From positions 1 to 46,086 of the forward strand of contig DASSJI010000142.1 of assembly GCA_035691285.1 (NCBI GenBank): a stretch of DNA of 46,086 nt. The letters are read 5' to 3'. Position 1 is the first letter of the stretch, and each line of letters opens with the position of its first letter. Below the pieces are notes generated by a model that was given only the letters and a program-made list of their open reading frames with translations, had not been told where the DNA came from and ran no database searches. Below are positions 16,500-23,327 of the stretch, piece by piece. This stretch comes from DATFEN01 sp035691285. Its GTDB lineage: Bacteria; Acidobacteriota; Vicinamibacteria; Fen-336. The translations under genes and the position numbers were made by a program.

Positions 16500-17420
16500 A
16501 TGCCCATCGCCGTGGCTGCCCTGGGCGGAAACGCGATCGTCAGCGAGGAAGACGCCGCCGCGGTGGACCTGCGCCGCGCCCCGCTCGCGCTCGCGCGACT
16601 CGTCGGCCTCGGCTACGACCTCGTCGTGACCCACGGCAACGGTCCGCAGGTCGGCCAGCGCCTCGTCGAGGCGCACGCGGCGGGCGACGGCCACGCCGCC
16701 CTGGACATCCTCGACGCCGAGACCGTGGGAGCGCTCGGCTACCGCCTCCAGCAATCGCTCGGCAACGCCCTCCGCGACCTTGGCACGCCGCGGGCCGTGG
16801 CCGCCGTGGTGACGCAGGTCGTCGTCGATCCCGAGGACCCCGCGTTCCTCAAGCCGTCGAAGCCCGTCGGGCCGTTCTACGACCGGGCGCGGGCCGACGC
16901 GCTCGCCGCCGAGCGCGGCTACGCCATGGCCGAGGATGCTCGGGGACGCGGCTTCCGGAGGGTGGTGGCTTCGCCCCAGCCGCTCGAGGTGGTCGAGGCC
17001 GAGGCGATCCGGGCCCTCGTGGGCGCCGGCGTCGTGGCGATCGCCGCCGGGGGCGGCGGCATCCCCGTGTTCCGCGACGCCGCGGGCCGGCTGCGCGGCG
17101 TGGAGGCCGTCGTCGACAAGGACCGCGCTTCCTCGCTCCTCGCGCGGCGGCTCGACGCGGACGTGCTCGTGATCTTCACGGACGTGCCCGAGGTCCGACT
17201 CGACTTCCGCAAGCCCGGCGAGCGGCCGGTGCGGCGGCTCAGCGTCGGCGAGGCCCGCTCGCACCTCGGCGACGGGCAGTTCCCGGCGGGCAGCATGGGC
17301 CCCAAGGTCGAGGCCGCCGCGGACTTCGCCGAGGCCACCGGCCGGCCCGCGGTGATCACCTTTGCCGAGCGCGTGCTCGACGCCCTCGCCGGCACGGCGG
17401 GCACGACGGTGCACGCGTGA
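16500..17420 (+). CDS. carbamate kinase (ArcC/YqeA-like)
   Basis: 306 residues, full length for the family. It opens with the nucleotide-binding AVAALGGNAIV, then VVTHGNGPQVGQRL, KPSKPVGPFYD, AIAAGGGGIPVF, VVDKDRASSLLARRL and IFTDVPEV. This matches the amino-acid-kinase fold of carbamate kinase, which interconverts carbamoyl phosphate plus ADP with carbamate plus ATP. No arginine deiminase or catabolic ornithine transcarbamoylase gene is adjacent. The neighbour is the YqeC-MocA fusion, as yqeA sits with yqeB/yqeC in E. coli, so a role with purine/hydantoin-type catabolism or hydroxylase metabolism is more likely than the ADI pathway. The stop overlaps the next GTG start. Confidence 0.9.
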   Translation: MPIAVAALGGNAIVSEEDAAAVDLRRAPLALARLVGLGYDLVVTHGNGPQVGQRLVEAHAAGDGHAALDILDAETVGALGYRLQQSLGNALRDLGTPRAVAAVVTQVVVDPEDPAFLKPSKPVGPFYDRARADALAAERGYAMAEDARGRGFRRVVASPQPLEVVEAEAIRALVGAGVVAIAAGGGGIPVFRDAAGRLRGVEAVVDKDRASSLLARRLDADVLVIFTDVPEVRLDFRKPGERPVRRLSVGEARSHLGDGQFPAGSMGPKVEAAADFAEATGRPAVITFAERVLDALAGTAGTTVHA

Positions 17421-17941
17421 GGGCGCTCGCGGCGCTCCTGCTCGCAGCCGCCCTGCCGGCCGACGCGCCCCCTCAGCTCACGCTGCGCCACACCCATCCG
17501 AGCGGCGTCTTCTCCTTCATGACGCCGCCGGGCTGGACGCTGCGAGCCGTCGAAGGCCGTACGGACCTGTACGAGGCGGCAGGGGATGGCCAGATCGTCC
17601 GCTTCGTCTACACGACCGGGGACGTGGGGTACGACAGCCTGCACGTCACCTGCATGCTCGAGCGGCTCCTGCCCGAGCAGGACGCGTCCCCGCATCTTCG
17701 CTACGAGTACGACTTCCTGAGCGCCGTGGCGGGCGACTACCGCATCCTGGACTCGGCGTTCGAGATCACCTACGACGCCCCGATCGCCGGCCAGCACGAG
17801 TGGCGCCAGCGCAACGTGACCCTGGTCGGCAAGGGCCACTCGCTGTGCGTGATCCTCCACGCTCCGCTCAAGACCTGGCGGAAGTCGAAGGCGGCCCGCG
17901 CGCTTCAGGAGGCCGTGCTGCGCAGCGTCACGCTGCCATGA
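17417..17941 (+). CDS. secreted or periplasmic protein, function unknown
   Basis: 174 residues, GTG start overlapping the kinase stop (GTGA). The N-terminal MRALAALLLAAALPADAPP is a probable signal peptide. The mature part is a mixed beta protein beginning LRHTHPSGVFSFMTPPGWTLRAVEG, an opening often seen in PsbP/DUF1795-like proteins, and contains two Cys (HVTCML and HSLCVI). I do not recognise a defined family. It is coupled by ATGA overlap to the MinD-like ATPase downstream, so the three-gene set kinase, secreted protein and ATPase may be cotranscribed; a functional link is not evident. Confidence 0.7.
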   Translation: MRALAALLLAAALPADAPPQLTLRHTHPSGVFSFMTPPGWTLRAVEGRTDLYEAAGDGQIVRFVYTTGDVGYDSLHVTCMLERLLPEQDASPHLRYEYDFLSAVAGDYRILDSAFEITYDAPIAGQHEWRQRNVTLVGKGHSLCVILHAPLKTWRKSKAARALQEAVLRSVTLP

Positions 17942-18885
17942 CCCAGCTCGCCCTCCGCGGGGTCTCGCGGCCCCGCCGGCAGATCTGGTCCGTCGGCGGC
18001 GGCAAGGGCGGCATCGGCAAGTCCCTGCTCACGGCAGCCCTCGGCTGGCAGCTCGCGCGCATGGGGAAGCGGGTGATCCTGGTCGACTCCGACCTCGGCG
18101 GCGCCAACCTGCACACCTGTCTGGGGCTGCGGGCTCCGGAGCGCACCCTGGGCGACTTCATTCGCCGGCGCTTCGAGCGCATCGAGGACGTGCTGGTGGA
18201 GACGGGCGTGCCGCTCCTGCGGCTCATCAGCGGAGCCTCGGACTTTCTCGGAGCCGCGAACATCAAGTACACGCAGAAGGTCCGCGTCCTGAACCGCATC
18301 CGGTCCCTGGAAGTGGACGTGCTGCTCCTCGACCTCGGCGCCGGGACGTCGTACAACATCGTCGACTTCTTCCTCGTGTCCGACGTGGGGCTTCTCACGG
18401 TGGTGCCCGAGCCGACCTCGATCGAGAACGCCTACCGCTTCATCAAGAGCGCCCTCTACAGGCGGCTCCGGAACGCCGCGCGGAACGAGGAGGTCCGCAA
18501 GACGATCGAGGCGGCCCTCGACGCCAAGAACCAGCAGGGCATCAAGACGCCGGACGACCTGCTGGCGGCCGTCGAGAAAGGCCACCCCGAGGAGGCCGCG
18601 ATGCTGCGCCGGGAGCTGGACGCGTTCCGGCCCTCGTTCGTGGTGAACCAGGTCCGCGAGGAGGCCGACGCGGCGATCGGCCACCAGCTCGTGGCCGCCT
18701 GCTCGCGGCACCTGGGCCTGCACAGCACCTACGTCGGCCCCATCCACTACGACGAGGCCGTGTGGCGCTCGGTCCGCCAGCGGCGGCTGTTCATGGCCGA
18801 CGCGCCTCGCTCCCGAGCGGCCGAGGACGTGGCGAAGCTGGTGCGGACCCTCGTGCAGGGCGAGACCCTGACGCTGCCCTGGTGA
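17938..18885 (+). CDS. MinD/FlhG-like ParA-family ATPase
   Basis: 315 residues from ATG 17938, overlapping the previous stop by four bases. It has the deviant Walker A SVGGGKGGIGKS (signature Lys23, P-loop Lys28), VILVDSDLGGANLHTCLG, the Walker B region VLLLDLGAGTSYNIVDFF, and VPEPTSIENAYRF. It differs from Mrp in lacking the C-terminal CxxC. After the core there is a charged insert (about 180-225) and FVVNQVREEADA. It most resembles the FlhG/MinD-like ATPases of Myxococcota and Acidobacteriota. No flagellar gene is nearby. The protein lacks an obvious C-terminal amphipathic membrane-targeting helix. The next gene, 4 nt away, encodes a DnaJ-like/RodZ-HTH protein, so they probably act together, perhaps in positioning or assembly. 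Confidence 0.88.
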   Translation: MTQLALRGVSRPRRQIWSVGGGKGGIGKSLLTAALGWQLARMGKRVILVDSDLGGANLHTCLGLRAPERTLGDFIRRRFERIEDVLVETGVPLLRLISGASDFLGAANIKYTQKVRVLNRIRSLEVDVLLLDLGAGTSYNIVDFFLVSDVGLLTVVPEPTSIENAYRFIKSALYRRLRNAARNEEVRKTIEAALDAKNQQGIKTPDDLLAAVEKGHPEEAAMLRRELDAFRPSFVVNQVREEADAAIGHQLVAACSRHLGLHSTYVGPIHYDEAVWRSVRQRRLFMADAPRSRAAEDVAKLVRTLVQGETLTLPW

Positions 18886-18889
18886 GGAG

Positions 18890-19480
18890 ATGAGGCGCGC
18901 GACCCACTACGACGCCCTGAGCCTGGCCCGCGACGCGACGCCGGAGCAGATCGAGAAGGCCTACCACTTCTTCGCCGAGATGTACGACGACGCGGCGCTC
19001 GCCACCTACTCCCTCCTCGACGCCGAGCAGCAGCGCGAGGCGCGCGGCCGCATCCGCCAGGCGTACGAGGTGCTGCGCGACCCGCTGCAGCGCGAGCTGT
19101 ACGACCGGAGCCTCGAGGAGGCGACGGCGGCTGCGAGCGCCGCGGAGCGGCATCGCGCGCCCCAGCCTGCGGCGGCGAGACCGCCCGCGGCAGCGCAGCC
19201 GGCGGCCGGCGCGCACGCCCAGGCACGCTTGCTCGCCGAGCCCGTGACCGGCGAGAGCTTGCGGAGGGCCCGCGAGGAGCGGCGGGTCAGCCTCCAGGAC
19301 ATCGCCACGTCCACCAAGATCGGCGTGCGCTTCCTGGAGTACATCGAGGCCGACCGCCACGGCGACCTGCCGGCGGTGGTGTACATCCGCGGCTTCGTGC
19401 AGGAGTACGCCCGCTGTATCGGCCTCGATCCCCGCACCACCGCGGAGTCGTACCTGAAGCGGGTGAAGCCCCAGGGTTGA
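18890..19480 (+). CDS. degenerate DnaJ-like domain fused to RodZ-type helix-turn-helix
   Basis: 196 residues; TGAGGAG overlaps the preceding stop and serves as Shine-Dalgarno. Residues 6-75 follow the J-domain layout (THYDALSLARDATPEQIEKAYHF, then IRQAYEVLRDPLQRELYD), but the HPD tripeptide needed to stimulate Hsp70 is absent (FFAEMYDDAAL in its place). A Pro/Ala/Gln-rich linker (about 78-115) leads to a RodZ/HTH_25-like domain (118-190): GESLRRAREERRVSLQDIA, then IGVRFLEYIEADRHGDLPAVVYIRGFVQEYAR. There is no membrane helix after the HTH, unlike RodZ. It is therefore a cytoplasmic adaptor or DNA-/protein-binding factor, likely partnered with the MinD-like ATPase. The precise function is unknown. 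Confidence 0.85.
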   Translation: MRRATHYDALSLARDATPEQIEKAYHFFAEMYDDAALATYSLLDAEQQREARGRIRQAYEVLRDPLQRELYDRSLEEATAAASAAERHRAPQPAAARPPAAAQPAAGAHAQARLLAEPVTGESLRRAREERRVSLQDIATSTKIGVRFLEYIEADRHGDLPAVVYIRGFVQEYARCIGLDPRTTAESYLKRVKPQG

Positions 19481-19505
19481 CGCGGTCCGCTCCTCGCCAT
19501 ACCAT
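19477..19505 (+). promoter_or_regulatory. sigma70-like promoter of arsR-P1B ATPase pair
   Basis: TTGACG at 19477-19482, a 17-nt spacer, and TACCAT at 19500-19505. The -35 overlaps the stop region of the upstream gene. Predicted transcription start is about 19511-19513, at or next to the ATG at 19514 and at the edge of an inverted repeat. This is one of the best-formed promoters in the window. Confidence 0.6.
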
Positions 19506-19511
19506 CCGCTC

Positions 19512-19533
19512 ACATGAGCAAGCGTGCATATGT
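19512..19533 (+). promoter_or_regulatory. operator-like imperfect inverted repeat for the ArsR-family repressor
   Basis: ACATGAGCA - AGCG - TGCATATGT: the two 9-nt arms match at 7 of 9 positions. The ATA/TAT-rich ends and central TGCA-like bases resemble operators of metal-sensing ArsR/SmtB repressors. It lies at the predicted +1 and covers the first codons if the start is ATG 19514, or the leader if ATG 19535 is used. Binding here would block transcription of arsR and the ATPase. Confidence 0.5.
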
Positions 19534-19855
19534 AATGCGGCGGGTGGCCCGCAGCCTGGTGTCGCCACGGGCTGCCGCCGACCTGGCCGAGACGTTCTCG
19601 CTGCTCGGGGATCCCACCCGCGCTCGCATCGTGCACGCGCTGTCGGTGGACGAGCTGTGCGTCTCGGACCTGGCGACGCTCCTGGAGGTGAGCCAGTCGG
19701 CGTTGAGCCACCAGCTCCGCCTGCTCCGCGACCGCCGCCTCGTCGCCGTGAGGCGGGAGGGGCGCCGGCTCTTCTACCGGCTGCGGGACGAGCACATCCG
19801 GACCCTCGTGGACATGGGCGTGTCCCATGCGGCCGAGAGCGGGCGGCGCCCTTGA
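19514..19855 (+). CDS. ArsR/SmtB-family metal-responsive repressor
   Basis: 113 residues (106 if the ATG at 19535 is used). Winged-helix ArsR fold: FSLLGDPTRARIVHALSVDELCVSDLA, the recognition helix region VSQSALSHQLRLLRDRRLV, and wing RREGRRLFYRL. A Cys in the ELC motif of helix 3 and an Asp/His-rich last helix (DEHIRTLVDMGVSHAAE, DxH...H) match the alpha3 and alpha5 metal sites of Zn/Cd/Pb sensors. It probably represses itself and the overlapping P-type ATPase gene, releasing DNA when the metal binds. The gene stop overlaps the TTG of the ATPase. Metal identity is inferred from the ATPase type. Confidence 0.9.
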   Translation: MSKRAYVMRRVARSLVSPRAAADLAETFSLLGDPTRARIVHALSVDELCVSDLATLLEVSQSALSHQLRLLRDRRLVAVRREGRRLFYRLRDEHIRTLVDMGVSHAAESGRRP

Positions 19856-21984
19856 GCGCGACGCCGGCCGCGCGCGACCGCGGCGAGCCGTGCCCGGGCT
19901 GCGAGAACGAGCGCACCCAGGTCTTCCAGGTCGACGGGCTCTGCTGCGCGGCCGAGGTGGACCTCGTCGAGGGGCGGCTGCGCGCTCTGCCCGGCGTCTG
20001 CTCGGCCTGGGCCTCCGCGGTCACGCGGCGCGCGACCGTGGTTCACACCTTGCCCGACGGGGCGGTCGAGGAGGCGCTCCGCGGCGTCGGCTTCGAGGCG
20101 CGTCTCGCGCGCCTCGGGGAGGCGCCCCGAGCGAGCCTCGCACCCACGCTGGCCTCCGCGATCCTCACCGGCGCGGGCTTCGCGTTGCTGCTCATCGACG
20201 CCGGCCTCGCGCGCCTGCCGTTCCTCGTCGCCATCCTCGCGGGCGGCCTGCCGATCGCCCGCAGGGGCGTCGAGCGGGCGCGGCAGCGGGCCCTGGACAT
20301 GAACGCGTTGATGACGGTCGCCGTCCTTGGCGCGATGGCGATCGGCGAGTGGGCCGAGGGCGCCAGCACGGTGGCGCTCTTCTCGCTGGCCCAGGCCCTC
20401 GAGGGCCGCAGCCTCGAGCGAGCCCGGCGCGCGATCGCCGGCCTGGTAGCGCTGTCGCCCGAGCAGGCCGCCGTGCGGCGCGAGGGGCGCACCCTTCGCG
20501 TCTCGCCGGCGGAGGTGCGGCCCGGCGAGACGCTGGTGGTCGCGGCGGGGGAGCGGATCGCCCTCGACGGCGTCGTCGTCGACGGCCGCAGCGACGTGGA
20601 CCAGTCGCCCCTCACCGGGGAGTCGCAGCCCGCCGAGCGAGGCCCCGGCGACGACGTGCTCGCGGGATCCATCAACGGCCGCGGCGTGCTCTCGGTGCGC
20701 GTCACGCGCCCGGCCGCCGAGACCACCCTGGCCCGCCTGATCCGCCGCGTTGAGGAGGCGCAGGCCTCGCGGGCGCCCACCCAGGACTTCGTCGACCGTT
20801 TCGCCGCGGTCTACACGCCGGCGGTGGTCGCGCTGGCGGTGTGCGTCGCCGCGCTGCCGCCGCTCCTGGGCCTGGGCCCGTTCGCCGACTGGCTGTACCG
20901 CGCCCTGGTGCTGCTCGTGATCGCGTGTCCGTGCGCACTCGTCATCTCGACACCCGTCTCCATCGTGTCGGCGCTGACGGCGGCCAGCCGCCGGGGCACC
21001 CTCGTGAAGGGGGGTGCGCACCTCGAGGCGATGGGGCGCCTTCAGGTGGTGGCCTTCGACAAGACCGGCACCTTGACCCTCGGCCGGCTCGCGGTCACGG
21101 ACGTCGTGGCGGCTCCGGGCCGGGACGAGGGCGAGACGCTCGCCGTGGCCGCGGCCCTCGAGGCCAACGCCGGCCACCCCCTGGGCGAGGCGATCGTGTC
21201 GGCGGCGCGGGAGCGGGGCGTCGCCGCGCCGCCGGCCGAAGACGTCCACGCGCTGCCGGGTCGCGGCGTGCGCGGCCGCATCGCCGGGCGCGAGGCCGTC
21301 GTCGGGAGCCATCGGCTCTTCGACGAGCGCGGGCTCTGCGATCACCGCATGGACCAAGCGCTGGAGCGGCTCGAGGGCGAGGGCAAGACGGCGATCCTCG
21401 TGGGCCGCCCGGGGGACGGCCTGATCGGCGCTTTGGCCGTGTCCGACGCGATCCGGCCCGAGGCCCGGGAGGCACTCGCCGCCCTGCACGGCGCGGGCGT
21501 CGCCTGCGCGATGCTGACGGGCGACAACCGGCGCACGGCCGAGGCCATCGCCTCGGCCATCGGGGTTGAAGACTGGAGCGCCGACCTGCTGCCGGACGAC
21601 AAGGTGAGCCGCGTGCGGGCGCTGGGAGCCTCGAGGGAGGTCGCGATGGTGGGCGACGGCGTCAACGACGCGCCGGCCCTGGCTTCGGCATCCGTCGGGA
21701 TCGCGATGGGCGCCCGTGGCGCCGACGCGGCTCTCGAGACGGCCGACGTCGTGCTGATGGCCGAAGACCTGCGCCGCATTCCGGAGACGATCCGGCTGGG
21801 CCGGGCCGCGCATCGGGTGATCCGTCAGAACGTGGCCCTGGCGCTGGGGGTCAAGGCGTCGGTGCTGCTGCTGGCGCTCTCGGGTCTGGGCTCGCTGTGG
21901 GCGGCCATCGGCGCGGACATGGGCGCGTCGCTCCTGGTGATCGGGAACGGCCTGCGCCTGCTGCACTGGCCGGTGCGGGGGTGA
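19852..21984 (+). CDS. P1B-type heavy-metal ATPase (Zn/Cd/Pb class)
   Basis: 710 residues from TTG 19852, overlapping the repressor stop (TTGA). The N-terminus has a Cys pair CPGC (14-17) and an HMA-like domain with VDGLCCAAEVDL (Cys31-Cys32-x-x-Glu35) rather than the usual CxxC. The membrane motif CPC is at 359-361, DKTGT at Asp403, the HP dipeptide in ANAGHPLGEAI, GDGVNDAP at 601-608, and GADMGASLLVIGNGLRLL near the end. Asp689 in the last helix plus the CPC identify the P1B-2 group, which exports Zn2+, Cd2+ or Pb2+. With the ArsR sensor this is a self-contained metal resistance operon. The hairpin following it may end the transcript. Confidence 0.93.
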   Translation: MSATPAARDRGEPCPGCENERTQVFQVDGLCCAAEVDLVEGRLRALPGVCSAWASAVTRRATVVHTLPDGAVEEALRGVGFEARLARLGEAPRASLAPTLASAILTGAGFALLLIDAGLARLPFLVAILAGGLPIARRGVERARQRALDMNALMTVAVLGAMAIGEWAEGASTVALFSLAQALEGRSLERARRAIAGLVALSPEQAAVRREGRTLRVSPAEVRPGETLVVAAGERIALDGVVVDGRSDVDQSPLTGESQPAERGPGDDVLAGSINGRGVLSVRVTRPAAETTLARLIRRVEEAQASRAPTQDFVDRFAAVYTPAVVALAVCVAALPPLLGLGPFADWLYRALVLLVIACPCALVISTPVSIVSALTAASRRGTLVKGGAHLEAMGRLQVVAFDKTGTLTLGRLAVTDVVAAPGRDEGETLAVAAALEANAGHPLGEAIVSAARERGVAAPPAEDVHALPGRGVRGRIAGREAVVGSHRLFDERGLCDHRMDQALERLEGEGKTAILVGRPGDGLIGALAVSDAIRPEAREALAALHGAGVACAMLTGDNRRTAEAIASAIGVEDWSADLLPDDKVSRVRALGASREVAMVGDGVNDAPALASASVGIAMGARGADAALETADVVLMAEDLRRIPETIRLGRAAHRVIRQNVALALGVKASVLLLALSGLGSLWAAIGADMGASLLVIGNGLRLLHWPVRG

Positions 21985-21986
21985 GG

Positions 21987-22001
21987 CCGACGACGGGTCG
22001 G
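21987..22001. terminator. possible bidirectional hairpin between convergent genes
   Basis: CCGAC-GACGG-GTCGG, a 5-bp stem with a 5-nt loop, fills most of the 21-nt gap between the ATPase and doxX stops. There is no T-tract. It could act as a weak two-way terminator; this is a guess from position and symmetry. Confidence 0.3.
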
Positions 22002-22005
22002 AGCG

Positions 22006-22461
22006 CTATCTGTGTGCGCGACGCGCGTCGATCGAGAGGCGTCCCGGGCCGACCAGCGCCAGAGCCACGAAGGCCAGGAGGTAGACGAGCGCCGTTTCGG
22101 GGTCGTCCCACGCCTCGAGCACCTTCTCGCTGACCGGCGCGATCCCGATCCACGACAGGAAGTGGCCGAGCGCCCGGTGGCGCACGAACCCGGCCACGAA
22201 CATCGTGAAGGCGGCGAACAGCGCGGCCCACCGCGTGAACAGCCCGACTGCGATCAGCAAGCCTCCCCCGAACTCCGAGAGCGCGGCTGCCCAGGCGAAC
22301 AGCTCCGGAGCGGGGAAGCCGAGGGCGGCCACGCGCTCCGGAAACCGGCTCTGGCCCGTGGAGAGCCCCGTCACCTTCTCCAGGCCGTGCGCCAGGGCCA
22401 GGTACAGCCCGGCGAGGCGCAGGATCAGCAGCCCGACGTCGACCCTCGCGATGGCGCGCAT
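22006..22461 (-). CDS. DoxX-family membrane protein
   Basis: 151 residues with four membrane segments (VGLLILRLAGLYLALAHGLEK, PELFAWAAALSEFGGGLLIAVG, WAALFAAFTMFVAGFV, and ALVYLLAFVALALVGPG). The LRLAxxxLxxxHGxxK opening and SEFGGGLLIAVGLFTR are the DoxX hallmark. Members are small inner-membrane proteins linked to redox or quinone chemistry, without a settled general function. The ATG at 22461 shares its A with the deoC stop (TGATG), so it is translationally coupled to deoC and rpiB. Confidence 0.88.
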   Translation of the reverse strand: MRAIARVDVGLLILRLAGLYLALAHGLEKVTGLSTGQSRFPERVAALGFPAPELFAWAAALSEFGGGLLIAVGLFTRWAALFAAFTMFVAGFVRHRALGHFLSWIGIAPVSEKVLEAWDDPETALVYLLAFVALALVGPGRLSIDARRAHR

Positions 22462-23327
22462 CAGTAACCCGTCCCGCCCCCCGCCGCGGGCTGCTGCCCG
22501 CGGCTCTCCTGGACGATCTTGACGCCGACGCTGGCGCCGATGCGGTCGGCCCCGGCCTCGATCATCGCCTGGGCCGACTTGAGATCGCGCACGCCGCCCG
22601 CGGCCTTGACGCCCATCTCGGGACCCACCACGCGGCGCAAGAGCGCGACGTCGGCCGCCGTGGCGCCTCCGGGCCCGAAGCCCGTCGAGGTCTTCACGAA
22701 GTCGGCGCCGGCCGACTTCGCCACGACGCAGGCTCGCACCTTCTCGTCGTCGGTGAGGAGAGCCGTCTCGAGGATCACCTTCACGATGGCGCCTCCGCGG
22801 AGGCCCGCCTCCACGACCGCGGCGACGTCGCGCTGCGCGACCCGGTAGTCGCCGGACTTCAGCGCGCCGACGTTCATGACCATGTCCACCTCGGTCGCGC
22901 CGTGCTCGATCGTGCGTGCGGCCTCGTAGGCCTTGACCTCGGGCAGCGTGGCTCCGAGCGGGAAGCCGACGACCGTACAGACGCGGGTCTCGCCGCCGCG
23001 CAGCAGCTCCGTGCACAGCCGGACCCAGGCGGGGTTCACGCAGACGGTCGCGAATCCGTGCTCGCGGGCCTCGGCGCACAGGGCCTCGATCTGCGACCGC
23101 GTGGCCTCGGGCTTGAGGAGGGTGTGGTCGATCATGCGCGCGATCTCGCGCGGGTACGGCACGCCGGCCCTGAGGCCGAAGCGGTCGGCGCCATGAACGA
23201 CGTAGCGGCCGAAACGGTCGGGGCAGGAGCCGCCCGGGGCCGAGTGGCACGCGCACGGGGCTTCACGCGCCTCGAGCTGCTCGAGGACCGCGCGGACGAC
23301 GGCCTCGACCAGGCGCGCGTCGCTCAC
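22461..23327 (-). CDS. deoC: deoxyribose-5-phosphate aldolase with microcompartment-style N-terminal extension
   Basis: 288 residues from GTG 23327, which overlaps the rpiB stop (GTGA). The aldolase core begins at about residue 62 (EIARMIDHTLLKPEAT) and has EVDMVMNVGALKSG, VKVILETALL, the Schiff-base Lys212 in FVKTSTGFGPGGAT, and Lys241 in GVKAAGGVRD. It cleaves 2-deoxyribose-5-phosphate to glyceraldehyde-3-phosphate and acetaldehyde. Before the core lie about 60 extra residues: an amphipathic helix (DARLVEAVVRAVLEQL, 3-18), a Cys cluster (Cys25, Cys27, Cys35) and a linker. A short amphipathic helix plus linker is the usual form of an encapsulation peptide of bacterial microcompartment enzymes. 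No shell gene is in the window. Confidence 0.92.
   Translation of the reverse strand: MSDARLVEAVVRAVLEQLEAREAPCACHSAPGGSCPDRFGRYVVHGADRFGLRAGVPYPREIARMIDHTLLKPEATRSQIEALCAEAREHGFATVCVNPAWVRLCTELLRGGETRVCTVVGFPLGATLPEVKAYEAARTIEHGATEVDMVMNVGALKSGDYRVAQRDVAAVVEAGLRGGAIVKVILETALLTDDEKVRACVVAKSAGADFVKTSTGFGPGGATAADVALLRRVVGPEMGVKAAGGVRDLKSAQAMIEAGADRIGASVGVKIVQESRGQQPAAGGGTGY

Noticed and set aside
16500..17420. Arginine deiminase pathway
   Set aside because: Carbamate kinase is present, but no arginine deiminase or ornithine transcarbamoylase gene is in the window; the YqeC-MocA neighbour explains the context better.
17938..18885. Flagellar number regulator FlhG as a firm call
   Set aside because: The ATPase resembles FlhG, but no FlhF or other flagellar gene lies nearby, so only the family is given.
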